Below are positions 1 through 8,234 of a stretch of DNA of 32,050 nucleotides, piece by piece; position 1 is the stretch's first letter; every line of letters starts with the position of its first letter. Source of the stretch: Saprospiraceae bacterium (lineage in GTDB: Bacteria > Bacteroidota > Bacteroidia > Chitinophagales > Saprospiraceae); contig JAHDFV010000011.1 in the NCBI GenBank assembly GCA_020627985.1, forward strand, positions 1 to 32,050, read 5' to 3'. The position numbers and the translations under genes were made by a program. A model generated the notes under the pieces. It did not search any database. It was not told the origin of the DNA and was given only the letters and a program-made list of their open reading frames with translations.

Positions 1-117
1 AGATTCAAGAAAAAAAATGCTAACAATCAAATGAAAATTTTATTCTTTTCTATATAAAATAGTTTAAGTCTAATAATACAACATCAAATATTCTAATCTA
101 ACTAAGTATTCTATAAA

Positions 118-588
118 CTAAATCTTCAAAAAATACATCAAATCGCATCGTTCAGTTTCTGGACCTGAATCATCAATTTTAAAGCCATATTTTTCATACA
201 TCATTACCGCTTCTTTGAGTTGTGAAGCAGTTTCTAATACTACTTTTGGATATCCTAATTCTTTTGATTTCTGAAGAAGAAAATTCATCATAAACTTTCC
301 AATTCCTTTTCCTCTATATTGAGGTAGTAGATACATTTTTCGGATTTCTATTTCGTCATTTTTATGTTCTAATAATCCAAATGTGCCTACAATTTCATTA
401 ACATCATTTTCGATCACTCCAAAGAATCCCTTTTCATAAAAAGTAGCAGGTTGATCTAAATCAGAATCTGTTTTACAAGGATCTACTGGCAAACCATATT
501 CGGTTAAAACCCTAAATATTACTTCTTTAACTTTTGTCGCATCTTGGTTAGAAACTATTCGCCATGATATTCCGTTTGGTAAACTCAT
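118..588 (-). CDS. GNAT family N-acetyltransferase
   Basis: Predicted 156-aa cytoplasmic acetyl-CoA-dependent N-acetyltransferase; the substrate cannot be read from the sequence. The GNAT core is visible: strand beta4 (EIRKMYLLPQ, about residues 81-90) followed by the acetyl-CoA pyrophosphate loop QYRGKGIG, which fits the Q/RxxGxG/A motif A. A C-terminal MMYEKYGFK segment is the usual motif B (xxYEKxGF). The length is typical for a single-domain GNAT. The gene lies downstream of the exbBD cluster on the same strand but is separated from it by a strong hairpin terminator at 607-640, so it probably has its own promoter or depends on read-through. The family assignment is firm; the physiological role is unknown. 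Confidence 0.88.
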   Translation of the reverse strand: MSLPNGISWRIVSNQDATKVKEVIFRVLTEYGLPVDPCKTDSDLDQPATFYEKGFFGVIENDVNEIVGTFGLLEHKNDEIEIRKMYLLPQYRGKGIGKFMMNFLLQKSKELGYPKVVLETASQLKEAVMMYEKYGFKIDDSGPETERCDLMYFLKI

Positions 589-602
589 ATATTCTTAATG
601 AT

Positions 603-640
603 AAAAAAAGGTCAATACCAATGATTTGGTATTGACCTTT
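603..640 (-). terminator. Rho-independent terminator of the exbB-exbD cluster
   Basis: The arms 607-620 and 627-640 form a perfect 14-bp inverted repeat around a 6-nt loop. Read on the minus strand, the hairpin is followed by a run of T (complement of the A run 603-609). It lies just after the stop of the last exbD gene and before the GNAT gene. Confidence 0.85.
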
Positions 641-660
641 TGGGTTTAGAGGATTAAAAG

Positions 661-1137
661 TTATTTATTCTTAACATCTCCTTGAGATGCTGCATAGTTC
701 ACTTTCAATTGTCCTGCTTTACGTAATTCTGTTTTTACATCAGATATAAAACCCATTGTAACTTCATTATCTATCCGTAAAGATGCAGTAATCTTATCTC
801 TCTTTTTTTCAGCTACTTTCAATTTCTTTTCTTCTACGAAGAAAGGAATTTGATTGATACTTGCGAATTTATCATTCAACTGTAACAAAGGAGCAGATCC
901 TCTATCTGATTGGTATTTTTTCATTGGTTTCCCAATGTATAAATAAGATACCAAACTTTTATCTTCCAGTTTTTTTAGCTCACTTGCCATTGGAACCTTG
1001 ACATCAACTTTTAGTTCTGCATTCCTAATTACGGTTACCACCATAAAGAAGAAAAGCAACATGAAAACGATATCAGGCAATGAAGCCGTACTAATACCTG
1101 GAGAGGAATTACCTCTTTTCTTTTTAAATTTTGACAT
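661..1137 (-). CDS. exbD: ExbD/TolR family biopolymer transport protein (second copy)
   Basis: This 158-aa inner-membrane protein would be a proton-channel subunit that works with ExbB to energise TonB-dependent outer-membrane transport. It has a short basic cytoplasmic N-terminus, then one transmembrane helix at about residues 20-40 (LPDIVFMLLFFFMVVTVI). That helix carries Asp22, the position of the proton-translocating aspartate in E. coli ExbD (Asp25). The remainder is periplasmic. It is the last gene of the run exbB - membrane protein - exbD - exbD, 30 nt after the preceding exbD, and is followed by the terminator at 603-640. Two divergent ExbD paralogues in tandem are usual in Bacteroidota. 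TolR is an alternative name, but no tol-pal genes are nearby. Confidence 0.9.
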   Translation of the reverse strand: MSKFKKKRGNSSPGISTASLPDIVFMLLFFFMVVTVIRNAELKVDVKVPMASELKKLEDKSLVSYLYIGKPMKKYQSDRGSAPLLQLNDKFASINQIPFFVEEKKLKVAEKKRDKITASLRIDNEVTMGFISDVKTELRKAGQLKVNYAASQGDVKNK

Positions 1138-1167
1138 GATTCGAAATTATTATATGAAAAAGAATCA

Positions 1168-1719
1168 TTAATTACCTTGTGTATCCACAGGTTCTGCCTC
1201 TGAAATCACCAAAGGAATTATATCTTGGATGGCTCTTTTTTGAGTTCTATCACAATCTTCATATTTCCGTTGATATAATTTCTCTGCTTCAGCATCCCAC
1301 AGTTCATTATATGCTCCTTTCAGTTCATTATAAACTTGTAAGTAAGTTTCATATCGAGTACCACGGTCATTCTTCAATGAAACAATTGCTTTAGAAGGCT
1401 TCTCGGCTAAATTCTCTAATGCTTGTGGATTCATGATGAATTCCTTAGCATTTTCACGTAAATCTGTAATTTGAGTTGGTTCACCTCTAACTAATAATTC
1501 GTTATTATAGTTAACCAATACAGAATATACGTTTCTAGTATTTAACTGAGTAGGATCTACTTCTTCATCAGACCAAGGTGGTAACTTTACTGGTATACCT
1601 TTTTCGGCATTGATGGTTGTTGTCACTAAGAAAAAGATTAAGAGTAAGAAGGCAATATCTGCCATCGACCCTGCATTAATCTCTTGTGATTCCCGTTCTT
1701 TTTTCTTTCTGGACAGCAT
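1168..1719 (-). CDS. exbD: ExbD/TolR family biopolymer transport protein (first copy)
   Basis: This 183-aa paralogue of the following gene has the same plan: a charged N-terminus (RKKKERE), one transmembrane helix at about 20-38 (MADIAFLLLIFFLVTT) with the channel Asp at residue 21, then a periplasmic domain of about 140 residues. The periplasmic part differs from the other copy, which suggests the two form a heteromeric ExbD pair rather than being redundant. It starts 17 nt after the small membrane protein gene and is very probably co-transcribed from exbB. The C-terminal region is rich in charged residues and Tyr/Glu and looks helical. Confidence 0.9.
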   Translation of the reverse strand: MLSRKKKERESQEINAGSMADIAFLLLIFFLVTTTINAEKGIPVKLPPWSDEEVDPTQLNTRNVYSVLVNYNNELLVRGEPTQITDLRENAKEFIMNPQALENLAEKPSKAIVSLKNDRGTRYETYLQVYNELKGAYNELWDAEAEKLYQRKYEDCDRTQKRAIQDIIPLVISEAEPVDTQGN

Positions 1720-1736
1720 AAGGCTATAATTTAGAA

Positions 1737-2273
1737 TTAACGGAATAAGTTTAAAACTTCAGAGGCAATCATACCTACAAAAGTTAAAAACATTAAAGCA
1801 AAGGTAGTCCATAAGGCTCCACCAATCATACTACTTTTACCTGCAGTTAAATATTGGAAAGATTCTGTAGGATTTTCTCCTTCTATTAATCCATTGAATT
1901 TGTTAATAGCAGCTGTTATTCCTGTTGTTTCACCTGATGATTTTGCAATCATATAACCAATAACAAAAATCGCTAATAATACACCAATTCCGATTAATGA
2001 TTTTAAAGAACCTTTCGGATCTTTAACAACACCTAAAACGCCGAACACTAACATGGCTAATGCTGCAAGGCTGGTTAAAATAAATACTGCATATAAACCA
2101 ATATCGAAAATACTCGTTTGGCTCAAGAAAGCGTTTCCTTCTTTTAATTGCATTTGAGCTGCTTCATCCAAAGTAGCTCCATTGGCTGCAATCATAGCAA
2201 ATAGTACTAGTGTAAAGAATACACCAATTCCCAAAGCAATGACTTGACCATATTTAGATAGTAAGCTATACAT
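1737..2273 (-). CDS. Small four-helix membrane protein of the exbB-exbD cluster
   Basis: This 178-aa protein has about four hydrophobic helices (roughly residues 8-30, 58-84, 90-110 and 148-174) joined by short polar loops. I recognise no catalytic motif. It lies between exbB and the first exbD, 85 nt after exbB and 17 nt before exbD. I recall similar small membrane proteins at this position in other Bacteroidota ExbB/ExbD clusters, but no functional assignment. The context suggests an accessory subunit of the proton-driven motor complex; that is inference. It has no signal peptidase motif, and its first helix may simply be a signal anchor. Confidence 0.8.
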   Translation of the reverse strand: MYSLLSKYGQVIALGIGVFFTLVLFAMIAANGATLDEAAQMQLKEGNAFLSQTSIFDIGLYAVFILTSLAALAMLVFGVLGVVKDPKGSLKSLIGIGVLLAIFVIGYMIAKSSGETTGITAAINKFNGLIEGENPTESFQYLTAGKSSMIGGALWTTFALMFLTFVGMIASEVLNLFR

Positions 2274-2310
2274 AATGGTATAATTTTAAGATTAAAAATT
2301 TAATTGATTA

Positions 2311-2328
2311 ATTCCTTTTACAAGGAAT
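2311..2328 (-). terminator. Weak intra-operon hairpin after exbB
   Basis: A 7-bp perfect stem (2311-2317 with 2322-2328) with a 4-nt loop lies in the 85-nt gap after exbB. Read on the minus strand it is followed by AT-rich sequence but no clean T run. It could be a weak attenuator or an mRNA-processing stem that sets exbB expression above the downstream genes. The structure is small and could be chance. Confidence 0.25.
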
Positions 2329-2358
2329 GAAAACGGTAGTTTTTCAACTAAACTTTTA

Positions 2359-3063
2359 CTACTTGAATGTTTTATTCTCAACCATTAAGTCAACTAATCC
2401 AATAGAAGACTCTTCCATCTTCGTTACAATACTATCAATTTTAGAAACGATGTAATTGTAAAAGATTTGAAGGATAATCGCTGCGATTAAACCAAATACA
2501 GTGGTTAATAAGGCAACCTTAATACCCCCTGCAACTTCACTTGGTACAATATCACCTGTTGCCTCGATGGTATCGAAGGCTTGGATCATACCAATTACTG
2601 TACCCATGAAACCTAACATCGGTGCAATTGAAATAAATAATGAAATCCAAATTAATCCTTTCTCTAAAAGGCCCATTTGAACGGCACCATAAGAAACGAT
2701 TGCTTTTTCAACACCTTCTGGACCATCACCTGCTCTTTTTAATCCTTCATACAATACACTTGCAGTTGGACCTTGAGTAGATTTACAAGCTTCCATTGCT
2801 CCATTCAGATTACCTGTTTTAAGGTTATCATCGATAGAAGTTAAAAGTTTGTCTGTGTTCGCAGAAGCGATGTTCAAAGTGATAATACGCTCTAGACAAA
2901 AGGCTAGACCTAAGATCAATGTTACGAGTACAATACTCATAAAGAACCAACCACCTTCAATAAACTTTTCTTTAAGAATTTGAAATGAGCTGGCAGCATA
3001 ACTTGCTTCGGTTACAAATGTAACCATCCCTAATACTAGGGTAGGTACTAAATACTTACGCAT
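2359..3063 (-). CDS. exbB: MotA/TolQ/ExbB proton channel family protein
   Basis: This 234-aa inner-membrane protein would form the pentameric channel that, with ExbD, harvests the proton gradient. The MotA_ExbB domain is clear: a first helix at about 37-57, a long cytoplasmic loop, then SIAPMLGFMGTVIGMIQAF (about 145-163) and a last helix with GGIKVALLTTVFGLIAAII carrying the conserved Thr/Ala/Gly face. The N-terminus (about residues 1-24, ending ASYAA) resembles a cleavable signal peptide, making a periplasmic N-terminus possible as in the E. coli ExbB topology. It heads the minus-strand cluster, 61 nt downstream of a tRNA-Ser gene. TolQ is less likely because no tol genes follow. Confidence 0.92.
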   Translation of the reverse strand: MRKYLVPTLVLGMVTFVTEASYAASSFQILKEKFIEGGWFFMSIVLVTLILGLAFCLERIITLNIASANTDKLLTSIDDNLKTGNLNGAMEACKSTQGPTASVLYEGLKRAGDGPEGVEKAIVSYGAVQMGLLEKGLIWISLFISIAPMLGFMGTVIGMIQAFDTIEATGDIVPSEVAGGIKVALLTTVFGLIAAIILQIFYNYIVSKIDSIVTKMEESSIGLVDLMVENKTFK

Positions 3064-3124
3064 GTGACGAGATTTTTCGTGTCAGTTTTAGCTAATAGGA
3101 TGTAATTAAATTTTCGCATTACAG

Positions 3125-3211
3125 CGGAGAGAGAGGGATTCGAACCCCCGGTACCCTTGCGAGTACACTACCTTTCCAAGGTAGCCCGATAAGCCGCTCT
3201 GGCATCTCTCC
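3125..3211 (-). tRNA. tRNA-Ser (anticodon GGA)
   Basis: Read on the minus strand, this folds as an 87-nt class II tRNA. The 7-bp acceptor stem GGAGAGA (3205-3211) pairs with TCTCTCC (3126-3132), with discriminator G at 3125. The anticodon arm is CTACC-TTGGAAA-GGTAG with anticodon GGA (decodes UCC/UCU). There is a long variable arm, as expected for serine, and a T-arm with loop TTCGAAT. The 3' CCA is not encoded (the following bases are CTG), so it must be added after transcription. Confidence 0.97.
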
Positions 3212-3328
3212 CCAATTCCGCAAAAAGAACTTACTTTAAAGCTCTTTCTCACACATTATATTTGTAAATAAGACGTATTTACCAAAATAAAATACGAGTG
3301 CAGGGGTAAAATTAGATTTTTTCATCAA

Positions 3329-4108
3329 TTATACAAAAGGAGAGAAAAGTTTTTCTGAATTATTTGTCGTTACAGCCGCAATTTCTTCAATTGTACAACT
3401 TTTTAGCTCTGCTAAATGAGATGCGATTAGAGGAATGTGTGAACTTTCATTTCTTTTTCCCCTAAAAGGAGTCGGAGCTAAATAGGGAGCATCTGTTTCA
3501 AGTACTAGATATTCTAAGCCCGTTTGTTCAACTACTTCTCTTAATATTTTACCAGAATTTTTAAAGGTCAATACTCCCCCAATTCCTAATAAAAAATCTT
3601 TCAAATCCATTACTCTATTTGCATGATTAACATCTCCAGAAAAACAATGAAAAATTCCTCTCAGGTTTTCATCATTTTCTTCTTCTACAATCTCCATGAT
3701 TTCATCCATACTTTCTCTGGCATGAATGACAATGGGTTTTTGTAAATCTTTTGCCCATTGGATTTGTAATCGGAAAGCTTTTTTTTGTTCTTCTATAAAG
3801 GTTTTATCCCAATAAAGATCTATACCAATTTCACCAATAGCACAGAATTCTCTTTGATCCAACCAATCCTTTACCAGGCTGAGTTCTTTTTCATAATCTT
3901 CTTTTACAGAACATGGATGCAAGCCCATCATTGGGAAGCAAATTCCTTCATAATCTTTTTCTAATTGGAGCATCCCTGTTATCGATTGGCTATCAATATT
4001 AGGTAAGTAAAATTTATTCACTCCATTATTTAGTGCTTTTTCTATTATTTCATTTCGATCTTCATCAAATTGATTTGAATATAAATGAGCATGCGTATCT
4101 ACAAACAT
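3329..4108 (-). CDS. tatD: TatD family metal-dependent hydrolase / DNase
   Basis: This 259-aa protein is a TIM-barrel amidohydrolase-superfamily nuclease of the TatD/YcfH/YabD group. All metal ligands are visible: H6 and H8 (DTHAH motif), E93 (AIGEIGID), H129 (PIVIHARES), H154 (GIFHCFSG) and D206 (VLETDAPY). The length matches the family. The family performs 3'-5' DNA/RNA exonuclease steps in DNA repair and turnover; which paralogue (TatD, YcfH or YjjV type) this is cannot be settled from sequence alone. It is divergent from the thiolase gene, with a likely -7 element at 4171-4178 about 60 nt upstream. Confidence 0.93.
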   Translation of the reverse strand: MFVDTHAHLYSNQFDEDRNEIIEKALNNGVNKFYLPNIDSQSITGMLQLEKDYEGICFPMMGLHPCSVKEDYEKELSLVKDWLDQREFCAIGEIGIDLYWDKTFIEEQKKAFRLQIQWAKDLQKPIVIHARESMDEIMEIVEEENDENLRGIFHCFSGDVNHANRVMDLKDFLLGIGGVLTFKNSGKILREVVEQTGLEYLVLETDAPYLAPTPFRGKRNESSHIPLIASHLAELKSCTIEEIAAVTTNNSEKLFSPFV

Positions 4109-4170
4109 GAATTGTTATTTAACTGGTATGAGTTATTTGAGAACCCATTTCATAAAAATCTAAAAACGTA

Positions 4171-4178
4171 CAAAGATA
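4171..4178 (-). promoter_or_regulatory. Putative -7 element for the tatD-type gene
   Basis: On the minus strand this reads TATCTTTG, an exact match to the Bacteroidota -7 consensus TAnnTTTG, about 63 nt upstream of the start codon. No convincing TTG -33 box was found at the right distance. Confidence 0.45.
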
Positions 4179-4183
4179 ATTAT

Positions 4184-4191
4184 TACTTTTG
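4184..4191 (+). promoter_or_regulatory. Putative -7 element for the thiolase gene
   Basis: TACTTTTG matches TAnnTTTG exactly and lies about 100 nt upstream of the thiolase ATG. Only 5 bp separate it from the oppositely oriented element at 4171-4178, so the two promoters would overlap. Confidence 0.5.
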
Positions 4192-4290
4192 CACTCGAAT
4201 TAAGAATACAATTTTAAAGATTTTGGTTTCATTTAAACCTTTTTTCTTAAAATCATCATTCTATTGATTAATCAATCATTCAATACTAAT

Positions 4291-5469
4291 ATGAAAAAAG
4301 TATATATCGTTTCTGCTGTAAGAACACCTCTAGGAAGTTTTGGAGGTATTTTATCTGGATTTACTGCTCCTGAATTAGGAAGCTTCGCCATTAAAGGTGC
4401 TTTAGAAAAAGCAGGTTTAGATGCGAATCAAGTGAATGAAGTATTTATGGGAAATGTTTGTTCTGCAAATTTAGGACAGGCTCCTGCAAGGCAAGCCGCT
4501 ATAAAAGCTGGCATTGGTGTTAATGTTCCTTGTACTACTGTAAATAAAGTATGCGCTTCAGGTATGAAATCTGTTATGTTTGCAGCACAAAACATCATGT
4601 TGGGCATTAATGATATTGCAGTAGCAGGAGGAATGGAAAGTATGAGTAACATACCCTATTATATTCCTAAAGCAAGATGGGGCCATAAATATGGCGGAGG
4701 TGAATTAGTAGATGGTTTAGAAAAGGATGGATTAAGAGATGCTTATAATCAAAGCGCTATGGGAATTTGCGCTGATAATACAGCAACAAAATATAGCATA
4801 ACTCGAGAAGATCAAGATAATTATGCGATAGGTTCTTACCAAAAAGCTGCAGCAACAACTAAGGCAGGTAAATTTAAGGAAGAAATCGTTGCCGTATCAG
4901 TTCCTCAAAGAAAGAAAGACCCTATCCTAGTGAGTGAGGATGAAGAATTCAAGAAAGTTAAATTTGATAAAATACCTAATTTAAGAGCGGCGTTCACAAA
5001 AGATGGTACTGTTACAGCTGCGAACGCTTCTACTATTAATGATGGTGCTGCTTGCTTGATCTTAGCTAGTGAAGAAAAAGTAAAAGAATTAGGATTAAAG
5101 CCTTTAGCAGAAATCGTTTCTTTTGCTGATGCAGCTCATGAACCTGAGTGGTTTACTACTGCCCCCACTAAAGCTGCGCCACTTGCATTAAAAAGAGCAG
5201 GTATGACTTTGAATGATGTAGATTTCTTTGAAGTAAATGAAGCATTTTCTGTTGTTGCACTTGCCTTTAATAAGGTCATGGAAATTGATCCAGCAAAAGC
5301 TAATGTTTTTGGTGGTGCTGTTTCTATTGGTCATCCTCTTGGCGCTTCAGGTGCAAGAATTTTAACGACTTTAAATAATGTTCTTCATCAAAATGAGGGA
5401 GAAGTTGGACTAGCTGCTATTTGTAATGGCGGCGGAGGCGCATCAGCTATGGTAATCAAAAGGTTATAA
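4291..5469 (+). CDS. Acetyl-CoA C-acetyltransferase (thiolase II)
   Basis: This 392-aa cytosolic thiolase condenses two acetyl-CoA to acetoacetyl-CoA or cleaves the product. With the ATG at 4291 the catalytic residues fall at the classical positions: nucleophile Cys88 (TTVNKVCASGMKS), His348 (SIGHPLGASG) and Cys378 (AAICNGGGGASAM). The open frame extends upstream to a TTG at 4264, but the family begins at MKKVYIVSAVRTP, so the ATG was chosen. The gene is monocistronic, with a -7-like promoter at 4184-4191 and a strong terminator at 5494-5529. The biosynthetic (atoB/phaA) and degradative roles cannot be separated without neighbouring pathway genes, and none are present. Confidence 0.95.
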   Translation: MKKVYIVSAVRTPLGSFGGILSGFTAPELGSFAIKGALEKAGLDANQVNEVFMGNVCSANLGQAPARQAAIKAGIGVNVPCTTVNKVCASGMKSVMFAAQNIMLGINDIAVAGGMESMSNIPYYIPKARWGHKYGGGELVDGLEKDGLRDAYNQSAMGICADNTATKYSITREDQDNYAIGSYQKAAATTKAGKFKEEIVAVSVPQRKKDPILVSEDEEFKKVKFDKIPNLRAAFTKDGTVTAANASTINDGAACLILASEEKVKELGLKPLAEIVSFADAAHEPEWFTTAPTKAAPLALKRAGMTLNDVDFFEVNEAFSVVALAFNKVMEIDPAKANVFGGAVSIGHPLGASGARILTTLNNVLHQNEGEVGLAAICNGGGGASAMVIKRL

Positions 5470-5493
5470 TTCATAATTTTTCCTTATATTTAT

Positions 5494-5534
5494 AAAAGCG
5501 GTTGATTTTGGATAAAATCAACCGCTTTTGTTTT
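5494..5534 (+). terminator. Rho-independent terminator after the thiolase gene
   Basis: A perfect 16-bp stem (5494-5509 with 5514-5529) with a GGAT loop is followed by GTTTTT. It lies 24 nt after the thiolase stop codon. Confidence 0.93.
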
Positions 5535-5665
5535 TAGAATAAGAAAAGTGATCGGATAAAAGGGCAACATTTTTGCAATGATATGCGTAAATACAAGTGT
5601 TCTTTAAGTCGAAGACATCAAACAATAACTTAAAATTTTAATTCCCCTTTTAATTCATATCATAT

Positions 5666-8227
5666 ATGGACATGAGATTAAAGCATTTAATACATACATT
5701 GATATTATCTTTCTTATTAGCTATTCCTTTAGTTTCTATTGCGAATCAATCTATGATTGATAGTTTAGAAGCGGTGAAAAACAAGCTAGATATTGAAGAA
5801 AAAGTTGATGTTGTAAATCAATTGTCTGAACTATATTTTATTGTTAAACAAACAGACAAGGCTAAGGATTATGCTTATGAGGCATTAGAATTATCAAAAT
5901 CAAAAGGATATAAAGAAGGATTAGCTGAAGCTTATAATCGTTTAGGTGCAGTCTACCAATATAAGAAGGATGATGAGAATGCTATGAGTTCTTATTTCAA
6001 AGCCTTAGATATTTATAATGCCCAACAAAATAAAAAAGGAATCGCTATTACAAATAATCATGTTGGTGAAGTTTTCATTATGAAAGATGAAATTCCTCAA
6101 GCGATTGAAAAATTTAAATCGGCAGAAAAGACATTAAAGAATTTAAATGATCAAAAACATTTAGCCAAAGTTTATAAGAATTTAGGTGAAGCTTCTCTTT
6201 TGAAAGAAACACCTGAATATGGTCCTGCTAAAAAATTCTTAAATCAATCTTTTAAATTAGAACTTGCTCAAAAAAATTATGAACAAGCAGCAAAAATAGC
6301 TCGCGAAATTGCAGGTTATGATATTAACTTAAAAGATTACGAAAGTGCAATGATCTATTTAAGGTCTACAATGGAAACATATCAGGGTTTAGGAGATCAA
6401 CAAAACATAGCTGAAGTTTATCATACCATGGGTGAAGTTTATTTACTTCAGAATTTCCCTGAGGATGCGATTAATTTTTTCAATAAAGCGGTGGCTATTC
6501 GAACAGGTATTAATGATAAAATTGGTTTAGCTCAATCTTATAAGAGTATTGGTTTTAATCATTTAAAATTAGGTAAAAAAAAGGAAGCTGCTGAATTTTT
6601 AAATAAAGCAGGTTTATTAATAAAAGAAATACCTGTTTCTAAAGAAGGGACACTTGTCTTACAACAAATTGCAGGTGGTTACGAATCTCTTGGAGATACT
6701 CAAAAAAGTTTAAATTATTATAAACAATATAATTCAGCTAAAGAAGAATATGCAAAAATTGAGAAAAAGAAATCGACATTAGATTTAGCTGCGATGTATA
6801 ATTCTAAATTTGAAGCAAGGGATAAACAAAATAAAATTGATCGATTACAATTAGAAAATAAAAGCAATAAAACATTTAGAAATTTTTTGGCTTTATTAAT
6901 TCTTTTATCCTTTGCATTATTAGCTGTTTTATACAATAGTTTTAGGCGTAAAAAAGCGGACAATCAATTACTCACCACTAAGAACCAAGAAATAGAAAAT
7001 CAGAATTCTATTATTGAAGAAAAAAATGCAACTTTAGATACTTTAAATGGAAAATTAGTCAATGAAATGGCTGAACGAGAATCAGTCGAACAATCTTCAT
7101 TTGCCAGAGATCGCTTTTTAGCAACGATGAGTAATGAGATGCGAACACCATTAAATATTATAAGTGGTTTAACGCATTTATTATTAACGAATGATCCTAG
7201 AAAAGATCAAATAGAAAATTTAAGAACACTTCAATTCTCTGCGAATAATTTAGTAGTTTTCATCAATGATGTTTTAGATTTCTCCAATATCGAAGCTGGG
7301 AAAATTAGTTTTGATAAATTAAATTTCAATCCTAAAAAGACATTAGAAGAAATTAAAGATCGTTTTAGTTTACCTGCAAAAGATAAGGGTATCGATTTAC
7401 ATATTCGTTACGATGAAAATTTACCTAAAGAATTAAATGGTGATCCTACTCGATTAAATCAAGTGATTACTAATTTAGTCAGTACATCTTTAAAATATAC
7501 GAATCATGGACAAATTGATATTGGTGTAAAGATGCATGAATTAATCAATAATAAATTAACCCTTTTATTAACAGTAAAAGATACTGGTGAAGGTATTGAA
7601 AAAGAGCAATTGGACAAGATGTTCCAAAAATTCTCTAGATCAGCTGAAGACATGTATGATGGTTATGGAAGTTCAGGATTAGGTTTAGCTATATGTAAAC
7701 GATTAGTTGATTTGCAAAATGGAAAAATTGAAGCAACAAGCAGTCCTGAAAATGGTACCGAATTTAATATTTATTTGCCTTATACTTTAGAAGAAAAGAA
7801 AGCGAATACTCAAATTAAAAATCAAACCTTTGATCATTTAGCGGGGAATAAAATATTAGTTGTTGAGGACAACAAAATTAACCAATTGGTTGTCGCTAAG
7901 ATGTTGAAGAAATTAAATATGGAAGTGGTCACTGCAGACAATGGTCAAGAAGCCTTAGAAGCCATGAATCATCAATATTTTGATTTAGTATTAATGGATA
8001 TTCAAATGCCAATTATGGATGGTTATCGTGCTACGGCTGAGATTAGAAAATCTGTTGATCCAAGAGTAAGAGATATTCCAATTATTGCTTTAACGGCTTC
8101 TGCTTATTTGACTGAAAAAGAAAAAGCTAAATTGTTTGGCATGGATGACCATGTAGGTAAGCCCTTTGGTCCAGATGATTTAATGATAAAAATTAGTCAT
8201 CATATAAAAATGAATGAGCCTGTTTAG
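5666..8227 (+). CDS. TPR hybrid sensor histidine kinase with degenerate kinase core
   Basis: This 853-aa membrane protein has a signal peptide (about 1-26), periplasmic tetratricopeptide-like repeats (about 45-360), a transmembrane helix (about 405-424), a coiled coil (about 430-475), a HisKA-like segment (about 480-545), a HATPase_c domain (about 590-705) and a receiver domain (about 728-848). Two key residues are changed. The H-box reads FLATMSNEMRTPLN, so the phospho-acceptor His is Asn490 (codon 7133-7135). The N-box reads NLVSTSLKYT, so the Mg-binding Asn is Thr607. The G1 (DTGEGI) and G2 (SSGLGLAI) boxes remain. The receiver keeps E734/D735, phospho-acceptor D778, T810 and K832. The protein therefore probably cannot autophosphorylate by the usual route and may be a pseudokinase, scaffold or phosphate sink. 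It appears monocistronic. The alternative ATG two codons downstream is possible. Confidence 0.93.
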   Translation: MDMRLKHLIHTLILSFLLAIPLVSIANQSMIDSLEAVKNKLDIEEKVDVVNQLSELYFIVKQTDKAKDYAYEALELSKSKGYKEGLAEAYNRLGAVYQYKKDDENAMSSYFKALDIYNAQQNKKGIAITNNHVGEVFIMKDEIPQAIEKFKSAEKTLKNLNDQKHLAKVYKNLGEASLLKETPEYGPAKKFLNQSFKLELAQKNYEQAAKIAREIAGYDINLKDYESAMIYLRSTMETYQGLGDQQNIAEVYHTMGEVYLLQNFPEDAINFFNKAVAIRTGINDKIGLAQSYKSIGFNHLKLGKKKEAAEFLNKAGLLIKEIPVSKEGTLVLQQIAGGYESLGDTQKSLNYYKQYNSAKEEYAKIEKKKSTLDLAAMYNSKFEARDKQNKIDRLQLENKSNKTFRNFLALLILLSFALLAVLYNSFRRKKADNQLLTTKNQEIENQNSIIEEKNATLDTLNGKLVNEMAERESVEQSSFARDRFLATMSNEMRTPLNIISGLTHLLLTNDPRKDQIENLRTLQFSANNLVVFINDVLDFSNIEAGKISFDKLNFNPKKTLEEIKDRFSLPAKDKGIDLHIRYDENLPKELNGDPTRLNQVITNLVSTSLKYTNHGQIDIGVKMHELINNKLTLLLTVKDTGEGIEKEQLDKMFQKFSRSAEDMYDGYGSSGLGLAICKRLVDLQNGKIEATSSPENGTEFNIYLPYTLEEKKANTQIKNQTFDHLAGNKILVVEDNKINQLVVAKMLKKLNMEVVTADNGQEALEAMNHQYFDLVLMDIQMPIMDGYRATAEIRKSVDPRVRDIPIIALTASAYLTEKEKAKLFGMDDHVGKPFGPDDLMIKISHHIKMNEPV

Positions 8228-8234
8228 AATTACC

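Noticed and set aside
3261-3282. Small inverted repeat between tRNA-Ser and the TatD-type gene
   Set aside because: Only 7 bp with an AT-rich stem and no T run; it could easily arise by chance.
4264-4290. Upstream TTG start of the thiolase frame
   Set aside because: The family begins at the ATG at 4291, and only with that start do Cys88, His348 and Cys378 take the classical positions.
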